From the NCBI RefSeq assembly GCF_900105685.1, contig NZ_LT629781.1, positions 682,001 through 746,000 on the forward strand: a stretch of 64,000 bases of DNA, read 5' to 3'. Shown here piece by piece: positions 42,592-50,022 of this stretch. This DNA comes from Verrucomicrobium sp. GAS474. Its GTDB lineage: Bacteria; Verrucomicrobiota; Verrucomicrobiia; Methylacidiphilales; GAS474. The notes below the pieces were generated by a model that was not told the origin of the DNA, did not search any database, and was given only the letters and a program-made list of their open reading frames with translations. Made by a program: the position numbers and the translations under genes. Within the stretch, counting starts at the first letter, position 1; each line of letters opens with the position of its first letter.

Positions 42592-43392
42592 ATGAAGTTA
42601 TTCACAATTTTGGCTGTGGGTGCCGTCCTCGCTTTGGAAGGTGTTTCTTCGGCCCGTGCCCAATATTCCGTCTCCATCGTTTCCGATCCTATCGCCCAGC
42701 TCGCCCACTCGGATGACATGGCCCAATGGGCGAAGTCGATCCAGGCCCTCAACACCCAGATCGATCAGTTCAATCAGCAGATCCAACAGATTCAGACGAT
42801 GAAGAACTTCATCGGTGATCCGTTGGCGGCGGCGGGGAGCATGAACCTCAATCTCCTCGGGGACAGCAATCTGACCTCCTCGGTGGGCCAGCTTTCCTCG
42901 ACTCTCAATCAGACGGCCAGTGGCGTCCAGGCGTTGACGAATACCTCGGGTGGCCTCTTCACCAGCACCAGCCTTCAGACCCCCAGCGGGTTCGACTTCC
43001 AGGCCAACGGTGATCTTTTCAAGCCGTTCGCAGCTATCCAGCAGCAGACGCAAAATGTCACGAGCGTCATCGGCGACACCCAGGCCCGAATCACCCAGCT
43101 TCAGCGGGATAAGGCGGCGACCCTCGCCCAGATCCAGTCCTCTACCAACCAGTCCGAAGTCCAGAAATTGCAGGCAAAGGTCGCTGCCATCGACGGGCAG
43201 ATCGCCGATCTCAACAACCAGCAAGGGACGGCCCAGGCCCAGCTCGTCACTCAGGACATTTCCAATCGGAACGACCGGCAGATGAAAGCCGACGCCGCGA
43301 ACCAGTCGGCCGATCAGGAAATGTCGGTGTCGCTCGACAACTATTCCAAATGGCAGGGGAACGTCCACGCCAGCCGGAAGGATTTCAAATAG
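42592..43392 (+). CDS. VirB5/TrbJ-like periplasmic protein
   Basis: A protein of 266 residues with a signal peptide (LFTILAVGAVLALEGVSSAR) followed by a long helical body rich in Gln and Asn (SIQALNTQIDQFNQQIQQIQ). This is the typical TrbJ/VirB5 opening, with coiled helices about 140-240. VirB5 proteins sit at the pilus tip and help recipient recognition. It lies 4 bp after the lipoprotein gene and 9 bp before the VirB6-like gene. Confidence 0.7.
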   Translation: MKLFTILAVGAVLALEGVSSARAQYSVSIVSDPIAQLAHSDDMAQWAKSIQALNTQIDQFNQQIQQIQTMKNFIGDPLAAAGSMNLNLLGDSNLTSSVGQLSSTLNQTASGVQALTNTSGGLFTSTSLQTPSGFDFQANGDLFKPFAAIQQQTQNVTSVIGDTQARITQLQRDKAATLAQIQSSTNQSEVQKLQAKVAAIDGQIADLNNQQGTAQAQLVTQDISNRNDRQMKADAANQSADQEMSVSLDNYSKWQGNVHASRKDFK

Positions 43393-43401
43393 GAGCTTCC
43401 C

Positions 43402-44514
43402 GTGGAAATCAGCGACTTCGTCCCGACGCTCCAGCCGATGGCGGAGCAGATCAGCACCGATCTCCGGTTCGTCTGCTTTTTCGTCCTGACCGCCTCGATC
43501 ATCGTCCGGGCCTCCCGCACCAGCCACGGCAACGTCGTCGGGCTGATGAAGCCGATCATCACGGCGGCGGTCCTCTGCGGTCTTATTGCTACCCTGCCGG
43601 TCTGGTTCAACGCGGCTCGGGACGAGTTTTGGAATATCGCCGTCCTCATCCGCTCGCAGTTTGCCGACGACCCTACTTCGACCAGTTCGGCCCTGATGAA
43701 GCTCATCAAACCGCCCGACAACGGTTTCAACTGGCTCGATATTGGGAATTCGTTGATGAAGGCGGTCCAATTCGCCCTTGGTTGGCTCGTCGTCTGCATC
43801 GGGGGAATGGTGCAGCTCCCCATGATGATCGGGCAGTTCGTCATGGAATGTCTTTGCTATATGTTCCTCCCCATCGCCCTTTCGCTCTTCTCGATGGAAA
43901 GCACGAAGGGGCTGGGGATGCGGTACGTCCAACAGACGCTGGCGATCCTGGCCTGGCCCATCGGGTTCGCCGTGGTCGATCTGGTGGGGTATTCGATTCT
44001 GACGGGCCCAATTTCGGCGGGAAGCGCCCTTGCCCTGGCCTACGGCGCGGCGACGAAGTTCACTCCGGCCACGCTTCTCCTCGGATGCATTACCGCCGTC
44101 TGGCTCATCCTGGGGAGTCTCGCCGTGCCGATTGTGATGCAGTTGCTCTTTTGTTCGGGAACGCCACTTTCGTCGTCGGTCGGAAAGTCGATTGAATTAG
44201 GCATGGCGGCGGGAGGCATCAGTAGACTGTTGTCCGGGAAGCTCGGTGCGGCTCCTTCCTCCTCCGGCCCGTCGTCGCCCGGAACCCCGGGATCGAGCAA
44301 CGGACCGTCCTCCTCGCCACCGACACCGCCTTCCCCAACACCGGCTGGATCTGGGATGCCCCCGCAACTCGGGACAACACAACAGGCGGCCCTCATGCCC
44401 TTATCCGCGCCGGTGAAACCGCAGAAGCCACCACCTTCCTCCGATCCTTCTCTCGACCGTTTCGCCCTCGCCGTCAAACAACTGAACCAGATCCCGCTTG
44501 CGATCTCCTACTGA
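43402..44514 (+). CDS. VirB6/TrbL-like polytopic membrane protein
   Basis: A protein of 370 residues beginning with GTG. Several membrane segments are seen (FVCFFVLTASIIVR, IITAAVLCGLIATLPVW, AVQFALGWLVVCIGGMV, LLLGCITAVWLILGSLAVPI). A Pro/Ser/Gly-rich C-terminal tail of about 90 residues follows. VirB6/TrbL proteins form part of the inner-membrane channel and guide DNA. Position between VirB5-like and VirB8-like genes supports the call. Confidence 0.72.
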   Translation: MEISDFVPTLQPMAEQISTDLRFVCFFVLTASIIVRASRTSHGNVVGLMKPIITAAVLCGLIATLPVWFNAARDEFWNIAVLIRSQFADDPTSTSSALMKLIKPPDNGFNWLDIGNSLMKAVQFALGWLVVCIGGMVQLPMMIGQFVMECLCYMFLPIALSLFSMESTKGLGMRYVQQTLAILAWPIGFAVVDLVGYSILTGPISAGSALALAYGAATKFTPATLLLGCITAVWLILGSLAVPIVMQLLFCSGTPLSSSVGKSIELGMAAGGISRLLSGKLGAAPSSSGPSSPGTPGSSNGPSSSPPTPPSPTPAGSGMPPQLGTTQQAALMPLSAPVKPQKPPPSSDPSLDRFALAVKQLNQIPLAISY

Positions 44515-44515
44515 G

Positions 44516-45169
44516 ATGAATGCCGATACCCTCCGCACCACCCACGTCCCCGCCGGGCTTCCCCCTCGGCAATCTCGTCCCGCTCCTACGGTCGTCCGTC
44601 TCTTTTCCGATCACGGCTGGGCCGCCCGGATGTGGTTCGCCGTGGCCGTCTGCGCTCTTTTTGCCGCATTGGTGGAACCTTATCTAGTGATTGCCGCCTA
44701 CCGGACACGGGAGCGGGTCGTGATCCTCGACGAGGCAGGGACGTTTCACGTCTCGCCGCTCCTCAATTTCGAGGATGCCACCCAGCTTCATACCTCCCAA
44801 GCGATTCTCGCCTGCCTCGCCCTCTTTCAGAAGAACCCGACCGGATACGATTATCCCGACCTGTTGGAGAAGATGTACCTGCCCGATGCCTTGGAAAAAG
44901 CGAAGGCATTACGAAGCGCCCAAGCCGCCGAGTTTTCAGCGAAACAGATCCATCAGAAAGTCGAAATTCAGAAAATCGACATTCTCCAAACACGGAACGA
45001 TCTCGTCCTGGTCGAAGTGACAGGGCAGCTCCCTCGCGTCGGTGTCTTCAACGGCCAGCCGTTTCCCGAGGCCCCGGCATTCAAAGTCCGCTTCACCCTC
45101 GTCCGTAACCCCAACCTGACCGCCAACGGTCGCTTCCCCCTCGCTGTATGGAAATTCGATCTGCTTTGA
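44516..45169 (+). CDS. VirB8/TrbF-like inner-membrane protein
   Basis: A protein of 217 residues from the ATG at 44516. The N-terminal cytoplasmic part is followed by a membrane helix (MWFAVAVCALFAALVEPYLV) and a periplasmic domain of about 150 residues with helix-then-strands order (SQAILACLALFQKNPTGYDY, IDILQTRNDLVLVEVTGQL). This matches VirB8/TrbF architecture. Its end overlaps the following VirB9-like gene by 22 bp. Confidence 0.68.
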   Translation: MNADTLRTTHVPAGLPPRQSRPAPTVVRLFSDHGWAARMWFAVAVCALFAALVEPYLVIAAYRTRERVVILDEAGTFHVSPLLNFEDATQLHTSQAILACLALFQKNPTGYDYPDLLEKMYLPDALEKAKALRSAQAAEFSAKQIHQKVEIQKIDILQTRNDLVLVEVTGQLPRVGVFNGQPFPEAPAFKVRFTLVRNPNLTANGRFPLAVWKFDLL

Positions 45170-46044
45170 TTCTGCTGTGTGTCTTCGTCACCTCAGTCTG
45201 GGCCGATACCCGGCCCGACTTCCGGGCGATCAAGCAATTCCCGCTCGATGACCGGACGGTGTACACCATCCTCATTTCGAGGGACGAGCCGACCACGATC
45301 ATGTTTCCTAGTGCCCTGACGGCATTGGAAGGGGCCGGGATCACGACCGACCCGGAAGCCTCAGCACCGGTCTTCCTCAATTACACGAAGGGACGGTATT
45401 ACTTTTCGGTTCGGGCGTTGCAGGAGGCGGCGACGGGACACCTCAACGTCATCTGGAACAAACACACCTATGTCCTGACGTTCCAGACCGATCCCCATCC
45501 GTTCAATGCAGTGACGTTCTATCAGCTGACCGATCCCCGCCCGGAGTTGGGACAGCGGGAGGGAGTCGGCCCGACGAAGCTGCTGGGACTACTCGACCGA
45601 GCGAAGGCGTATCATCTCATTCAGGGCCAATATCCCGAGGCGTTGCCTCAGATCGACACGGCACAGCCCCATCGCCGGATGTTGTACAAGGATTTCGAGG
45701 TCGAGATCGCGGAGGTGTTCCGGTTTGACCCGGAGGACACACTGATTTTCAAGCTCCTGCTCTACAACACTAGCGATAAGGAAATCTGCTACCTGCCTCA
45801 GACGTTGGCGGTACGGGTGGGAACGAATGTCTATTACACTTCGCTCCCCGACGCTTCAGGCGTGTTGCCTCCGGGGCGGATCGATCCGAAAACGCAGAAG
45901 ATCGAGCCCAGCGTCTCGCTGGCTTATTTTGCGGTGACGGGCTCGCCGGACGGAGGAAGGAACAACCTCGCAGTCGATAATCCGTTCAATGTCATCGTGA
46001 CCCGCGCTCCCTCACCCGTCACGTTGGACGCGGCGACAAAGTAG
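45148..46044 (+). CDS. VirB9/TrbG-like periplasmic protein
   Basis: A protein of 298 residues with a signal peptide (SALILLCVFVTSVWAD). The N-terminal strand-rich domain starts with FRAIKQFPLDDRTVYTILIS, close to the VirB9 opening that binds VirB10. The C-terminal part is also beta-rich (TLIFKLLLYNTSDKEICYLP). VirB9/TrbG helps form the outer-membrane ring. The ATG at 45148 lies within the previous gene, which suggests coupling. Confidence 0.65.
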   Translation: MEIRSALILLCVFVTSVWADTRPDFRAIKQFPLDDRTVYTILISRDEPTTIMFPSALTALEGAGITTDPEASAPVFLNYTKGRYYFSVRALQEAATGHLNVIWNKHTYVLTFQTDPHPFNAVTFYQLTDPRPELGQREGVGPTKLLGLLDRAKAYHLIQGQYPEALPQIDTAQPHRRMLYKDFEVEIAEVFRFDPEDTLIFKLLLYNTSDKEICYLPQTLAVRVGTNVYYTSLPDASGVLPPGRIDPKTQKIEPSVSLAYFAVTGSPDGGRNNLAVDNPFNVIVTRAPSPVTLDAATK

Positions 46045-46048
46045 GCCC

Positions 46049-46336
46049 CTACTCGAATAACTCGGCCACCTTGACCCGCAAGGCGCGGGCCAGGGCAATG
46101 ATTTCGACGTCGTTGACCGTCCGCTGACGCAATTCGATCTTGTTGATCGAGCTGCGGCTGAGAAGGACGCCCTGCGATGCCAGCCGCCCTGCGATGTCTT
46201 CCAGGGACGCCTTGGGAGTCAATTTGAGGCGGATCGCCCGGACTTTCGCCCCGATCACGTTCTGTTTTCCGTCCCGAGCGCGGGTCCGTTCCCGTTTCGG
46301 GCTCTTCCTTGAAATGGATTTGCTCTTCTGAAGCAC
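46049..46336 (-). CDS. Xre-family helix-turn-helix regulator
   Basis: A protein of 95 residues. A basic N-terminal tail precedes a Xre/Cro-type HTH (IGAKVRAIRLKL, SLEDIAGRLASQGVLLSRSS, INKIELRQRTVNDVEIIALA, RALRVKVAELFE). It is convergent with the VirB9-like gene and divergent from the small gene at 46410, across a 19-bp dyad. It probably regulates itself and the second T4SS operon. Confidence 0.8.
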   Translation of the reverse strand: MLQKSKSISRKSPKRERTRARDGKQNVIGAKVRAIRLKLTPKASLEDIAGRLASQGVLLSRSSINKIELRQRTVNDVEIIALARALRVKVAELFE

Positions 46337-46366
46337 ATCTTGACTTAGCCGACTTGACGTCCAAAT

Positions 46367-46385
46367 ATGTTCCTCGGAAGAACAT
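46367..46385. promoter_or_regulatory. 8-3-8 dyad between the Xre gene and its divergent neighbour
   Basis: ATGTTCCTCGGAAGAACAT has arms ATGTTCCT and AAGAACAT (7 of 8 paired) around CGG. It lies between the starts of two divergent genes, the expected place for a Xre operator. The half-site sequence differs from the GGTATTAC dyads, so a different regulator is implied. Confidence 0.55.
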
Positions 46386-46409
46386 CAAAGACCATTTCCC
46401 CTGGACGCC

Positions 46410-46796
46410 ATGAAAACGAGCATCGGTACTGAGTCCTTACCAATCGGAGATCCCTCTACCCGAAAAAAGCCCTTCGTTAAGGCCAAGGCAGGTTTCTGGG
46501 CTCCGGCGGACGTTCAGGAAAGTATCCTGGCCCTCGTAGAAAACGGCACCTACGCCGATCAATCCAAGGCCATCGTCGGTCTGCTGCGGAAGGCGCTCCG
46601 CGACGATACGCTTATACCGCCACCCCTCCGCAAACGTCTCGACCACCTATCCACCGATCTGGATCGGACGCCTGAAGCCATCGTGCGCCTCTGCGTCGAG
46701 GGCATCCTCGAAATGCTCGACGGCCCCGAGGCGACGATTCCCCTGCTGATCGAGGAAGTCCGCTTGCGCCAGCGACGAGGGCAAAACGGCACCTAG
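46410..46796 (+). CDS. Small unknown protein, possibly DNA-binding
   Basis: A protein of 128 residues, highly charged. WAPADVQESILALVENGTYA followed by DQSKAIVGLLRKAL has the spacing of a ribbon-helix-helix-like region. I do not recognise it. It follows the Xre-site dyad and precedes the virB10-like leader. It may act in regulation of the second T4SS operon. Confidence 0.5.
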   Translation: MKTSIGTESLPIGDPSTRKKPFVKAKAGFWAPADVQESILALVENGTYADQSKAIVGLLRKALRDDTLIPPPLRKRLDHLSTDLDRTPEAIVRLCVEGILEMLDGPEATIPLLIEEVRLRQRRGQNGT

Positions 46797-46810
46797 ATTC
46801 CGCGCAAGCC

Positions 46811-46886
46811 CACTGCTCGCCTGAATCCTCTTTTACTCGCCTGCCGCACGCTGAGGGAAAAGTTCGTTCCGTGATGGAATGGAGGC
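46811..46886 (+). promoter_or_regulatory. Conserved leader upstream of the virB10-like operon
   Basis: CACTGCTCG, then 18 bp, then CGCC-type block with CGCTGAGGG and CGTGATGG, ending at the GTG start. It matches the leader at 38178-38246. GGAGG lies only one base before the GTG, an unusually close ribosome-binding site. Confidence 0.6.
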
Positions 46887-47888
46887 GTGATCAGCGCCCG
46901 CCAATTTCTCGACTTCTTCCAGACGAAGACCGGTCAGTTTGTCGCTTTCGCCGCCGTGGTGACGGTGGCCGGGGGACTCTATTACGGGTTGCGAACCTCC
47001 GCGGCTACCTCCGCATCGACTCCGACACTCCCAGCGAAGGAAGCAGCGGCACAGGATCATCCCATCACGGTGAACCGAGAAGGAACGCCCCTGAAGCTTC
47101 CCGACATACTGAGCCTTCCCGGAGTCTCCAAAGCCGCTCCTAAGCCACCTGCCCGCCTCCCGATCACCCTTTACGATGGCGGCCCAGACGGGGCGGAGGT
47201 CTCGGACACCTATGCCCCCTACGGGCGACTCATTCCCTGCGAGACGGTCATTACGATCGACTCGGCCAAGATTGAGACGCCGATCATCGGTTTTGTCACC
47301 GAGGACGTCTATCACAACGGGCGGCTCGTCATCCCGGCAGGGGCCGAAGTCCACGGCAAAGCCCGCACCGATCGTTCCCGCGAGCGGATCGCCAGCGACA
47401 ACCAGTGGTACATCGTCTGGCGGACGACCGATCAGCTCAACGGGGCCGAACTGGTCGTCAGCGGACTCGCTCTCGATATGGAACGGGACTACGCCAACGG
47501 ACGCTGGGCCATCACCGACGGCTCCGCCGGCCTTCGGGGCGATCTCATCAAGAGCGACAACTGGGCGGAGATCAAATTGTTCGCAGCCACCTTCCTGAGT
47601 GCAGCGGCGGGCGGGCTTCAGGACAACCAGAACATCTTCAATCCGATGACGGGCGGATACCAACAAAGCCCTCTCGATTCTCCGAAGAACGCAGCCCTCC
47701 AGGGCACCAGTGCCGTCCTGAACCAATACGCCCAGCAAATCGCCGATTCGATCAAGCAGAACGGCTTTTACGTCCGGGTGCCTGCCGGGAAGCAATTCTA
47801 TCTCTACGTCATGCAGACCCTCGATCAGGAGAAGGCTCACAAGGCCGAGTCCTTGACCCATTCACCCACGAAATCCCCCACCCCATGA
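46887..47888 (+). CDS. VirB10/TrbI-like protein
   Basis: A protein of 333 residues. A short cytoplasmic N-terminus leads to one membrane helix (FVAFAAVVTVAGGLYYGL), then a Pro-rich linker, then the VirB10/TrbI beta-barrel domain (LIPCETVITIDSAKIETPII, HNGRLVIPAGAEVHGKAR, and the late NGFYVRVPAGKQFYLYVMQT). VirB10 bridges the inner and outer membrane core complexes. The GTG start follows a shared leader. It is translationally coupled (ATGA) to the next lipoprotein gene. Confidence 0.8.
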   Translation: MISARQFLDFFQTKTGQFVAFAAVVTVAGGLYYGLRTSAATSASTPTLPAKEAAAQDHPITVNREGTPLKLPDILSLPGVSKAAPKPPARLPITLYDGGPDGAEVSDTYAPYGRLIPCETVITIDSAKIETPIIGFVTEDVYHNGRLVIPAGAEVHGKARTDRSRERIASDNQWYIVWRTTDQLNGAELVVSGLALDMERDYANGRWAITDGSAGLRGDLIKSDNWAEIKLFAATFLSAAAGGLQDNQNIFNPMTGGYQQSPLDSPKNAALQGTSAVLNQYAQQIADSIKQNGFYVRVPAGKQFYLYVMQTLDQEKAHKAESLTHSPTKSPTP

Positions 47889-48463
47889 AATGGCTCTATT
47901 CCCTCCCCCTGGTCGCGCTGGCCGGGTGCAGCACCACCCCCACCGAAACAACGGTCCCCATTCGGGAGAATCAGGTCGCAGGAACCGCGCTCGACCTTCA
48001 GGACACGGAGAATGTCCGGTATAGCGAAGCCCTGAAGGCCTACCCCGTGGGCCGTTATGAAGACCCGAACAATCCCTACGTCCTTCACGAGGCCCACACG
48101 ATCTACCGAGCCGAGCAGCCTCCTCGCTGGAATCTCAATCCCAACGCCCCGACCGCCGTCCCCCTCGGGCCGACCGTAGCGGTCGCCGATCCGGCGAAGC
48201 AGACAGCAGCCCTGAGCGGGGAACTGGAACAGAAGATCCAGCAACAGAACCAGCTTCTTCAGGCAACGGCGGAACAGAACGACCGGCTTTCGCAGGAAAT
48301 CGATCGGATGAAGACCGAGGCCGACAAGGCTCAGGCCGCTGCCGCCGCGAACGAGGCGTTGCGGCGTCAGGTGGCCGACCAGCAAGCCCAGCTCGATGTC
48401 CTGAAAACCCAAGCCGACAAGACTCCGCCCCCCCGGAAGGCGTGGTGGGAGCTGTGGCATTAA
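47885..48463 (+). CDS. Lipoprotein with coiled-coil C-terminus
   Basis: A protein of 192 residues beginning MKWLYSLPLVALAGC, a clear lipobox (LAGC). The C-terminal half is a coiled coil rich in Gln, Ala and Glu (QNQLLQATAEQNDRLSQEID). It overlaps the VirB10-like stop as ATGA. It may be an outer-membrane part of the T4SS, possibly contacting VirB10. Confidence 0.6.
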   Translation: MKWLYSLPLVALAGCSTTPTETTVPIRENQVAGTALDLQDTENVRYSEALKAYPVGRYEDPNNPYVLHEAHTIYRAEQPPRWNLNPNAPTAVPLGPTVAVADPAKQTAALSGELEQKIQQQNQLLQATAEQNDRLSQEIDRMKTEADKAQAAAAANEALRRQVADQQAQLDVLKTQADKTPPPRKAWWELWH

Positions 48464-48483
48464 CTCATCTCAAAGACCCCTCT

Positions 48484-48717
48484 ATGATCATCACCCTGCC
48501 CATACCGGACGACGTGGCCCGCGAATACTTTGTGGCCGCCGAAAAACTGACCACGCATCTCGCCCCGCTGGGGCGCTCCCCGGACGCCCGCACCCTCATG
48601 GTAATGGCGCTTTCCTCGATGACGGCCGAGGAGATGGTCGGCCACTTCGACCTGGCCCTCCGCAGCATCGTGGGAGTTCCGATCCCCAGCGAAGTATCAC
48701 CCGATTTTCAGAACTGA
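48484..48717 (+). CDS. Small unknown protein
   Basis: A 77-residue protein from the ATG at 48484. It reads as a small helical domain (PIPDDVAREYFVAAEKLTTH, then MALSSMTAEEMVGHFDLALR). I do not recognise it. It lies between the coiled-coil lipoprotein and the gene at 48793 and is likely part of the same transcript. Confidence 0.5.
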   Translation: MIITLPIPDDVAREYFVAAEKLTTHLAPLGRSPDARTLMVMALSSMTAEEMVGHFDLALRSIVGVPIPSEVSPDFQN

Positions 48718-48792
48718 ACGATTCGTGTGAGAAAGGCGTCCCGGCCCACACGCTAAAGAAATGGCCAGGCGCATCCAACCCAGGAGGCCGAT

Positions 48793-49218
48793 ATGGCATT
48801 GAAGTTGAAGAATCAGCCCTCTTCCCCGGCGGGAGAGGCTCCCGAGGAGGCGGAAGGCCGCGCTCCCCGGATTAATGAGAAGGTCGATCAGAAGCTGACC
48901 TCGTTCATGGAGGAGAACCAGAAGGCGACGGAATACTATCGCAAACTGGTTCGGGAAGATCCGGAACGGGCCGTGCGGACGATCATGCTCGCCAAGCTGA
49001 ACAAGTACGAGGATCAGATGCGTCTCGTCGAGAAGCAGATGCCCCAGGTGAAGCAGTGGATCGATCAGAACCCCGGTATGCGGGAGAAGATCGAGGCCCG
49101 GATCAAGGACGTGAATCCGATCTACAAGGAGATCGCGTTCGTGAACGAGGCCGTGAAGATGCGCGGTCGCCTCGACTTTTCCCCGTCACAGGGAGTCCAG
49201 GCGAGTCTCGCGGCCTGA
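48793..49218 (+). CDS. Small helical unknown protein at the end of the T4SS operon
   Basis: A 141-residue protein with a good GGAGG ribosome-binding site 7 bp upstream. It is highly charged and helical, with coiled-coil pattern (FMEENQKATEYYRKLVREDP, EDQMRLVEKQMPQVKQWIDQ). I do not recognise it. It is the last gene before a strong terminator, so it closes the second T4SS transcript. Confidence 0.6.
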   Translation: MALKLKNQPSSPAGEAPEEAEGRAPRINEKVDQKLTSFMEENQKATEYYRKLVREDPERAVRTIMLAKLNKYEDQMRLVEKQMPQVKQWIDQNPGMREKIEARIKDVNPIYKEIAFVNEAVKMRGRLDFSPSQGVQASLAA

Positions 49219-49225
49219 AACGAAA

Positions 49226-49260
49226 GAACCGCCCCGGAAGTCCGGGGCGGTTCATATTTC
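49226..49260 (+). terminator. Rho-independent terminator after the T4SS operon
   Basis: GAACCGCCCCGGA pairs with TCCGGGGCGGTTC around a very short loop, followed by ATATTTCC. It lies directly after the last gene of the operon. Confidence 0.8.
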
Positions 49261-49336
49261 CTTGGATGGGAAGCCACTCTCGATTTTTGGCTTCATGGAG
49301 TTTATGAATATGGGATTTTATTTGCATTCCCCCTTT

Positions 49337-49666
49337 TTACCCTCCGTTTGGACTCCTATTAGGAAGTGGGTCATTGTTGGCTGGCGGCCCCTGATCCCGC
49401 ACGTCGCGACTGCGCGCCACTTTGAGGATTTGAACCAACTGCGGCCATTCCAAGATGTCGGATTCGATCATCTTATCGACCATAGCCATACATTCGCGGA
49501 CATATTTTCCGAAAGTATATCCAATAAGGTCAGCATCTCTCTTCGCACGATTCCGCATCTCAGGCGGATATTTAACGGAAGTTGGATTGACTGGGAGCAT
49601 GGAGAACATAATAACATAAACGTTCCCATCGGGAATTATATTTAGGGTATTACTTGGTAATACCAT
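49337..49666 (-). CDS. Small DNA-binding-like protein (RHH-like)
   Basis: A frame of 109 residues, AT-richer than the surroundings. The stretch VNPTSVKYPPEMRNRAKRDA followed by LIGYTFGKYVRECMAMVDKM resembles a ribbon-helix-helix strand and two helices. The first ATG (49664-49666) overlaps the 19-bp dyad, so the ATG at 49609 or 49600 is likelier and the gene may be about 87-90 residues. It could bind the neighbouring dyad and autoregulate. Confidence 0.5.
   Translation of the reverse strand: MVLPSNTLNIIPDGNVYVIMFSMLPVNPTSVKYPPEMRNRAKRDADLIGYTFGKYVRECMAMVDKMIESDILEWPQLVQILKVARSRDVRDQGPPANNDPLPNRSPNGG
49646..49664. promoter_or_regulatory. Perfect 8-3-8 dyad at the right end of the element
   Basis: GGTATTAC-TTG-GTAATACC is a perfect inverted repeat with a 3-bp centre. 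The same core (TTACTTGGTA-T-TACC) occurs at both sides of the oriT-like region (32707-32725 and 33051-33069). It lies between the divergent genes at 49337-49666 and 49712-49999, so one of those may encode its ligand. Confidence 0.65.
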
Positions 49667-49711
49667 AAAGTTATTTATCCCATTAAATAGACAATATTAT
49701 ACTACCCTGCT

Positions 49712-49999
49712 ATGCACCCCGAAAGGCAGCAGTTTTTGAACTTGAGACGGTCCCCTGCCCGTCTGAATGCGGAAGAAACCGCTTGGTTTCTTGGATTTCT
49801 TCCCCATGAGATACCGGTGTTGATGGCGGCCAAGTTACTTAAACCATTGGGTACTCCTGCGGCGAATGGTTGTAAATATTTCTCAGTCTCTGAAATAGAC
49901 GTTCTTCGAGAAAATCCCATTTGGCTTGCAAAGGCTTCCAATGCGATCGTCACTCATTGGAAAACCAAAAATCGCCGAAGAATTCATAAGAACCATTGA
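49712..49999 (+). CDS. Small helix-turn-helix protein, excisionase-like
   Basis: A protein of 95 residues, AT-rich. RRSPARLNAEETAWFLGFLP followed by IPVLMAAKLLKPLGTPAANG and KYFSVSEIDVLRENP is the pattern of MerR/excisionase-like HTH proteins. It lies at the right end of the element, divergent from the RHH-like gene, with the dyad between them. Excisionase-type proteins control integration and excision, but no integrase gene is adjacent in the window. Confidence 0.55.
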   Translation: MHPERQQFLNLRRSPARLNAEETAWFLGFLPHEIPVLMAAKLLKPLGTPAANGCKYFSVSEIDVLRENPIWLAKASNAIVTHWKTKNRRRIHKNH

Positions 50000-50022
50000 A
50001 GTAATTTTTACTTGGTTATTTT

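Larger units (their letters stand above)
20380..50000. mobile_element. Integrative conjugative element or integrated conjugative plasmid (core)
   Basis: The span holds a MobF relaxase, a VirD4-type coupling ATPase, a ParA-like ATPase, a VirB-type secretion gene set, an oriT-like region, a giant methylase/helicase of the kind found on conjugative elements, and a block of accessory genes. It interrupts an otherwise ordinary chromosome. The left edge is placed between the ABC transporter operon and the DUF3800 gene, where repeats cluster. The right edge is uncertain, because the copper cluster after 50 kb may be cargo and the true end may lie beyond the window. No integrase was found. Confidence 0.75.
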
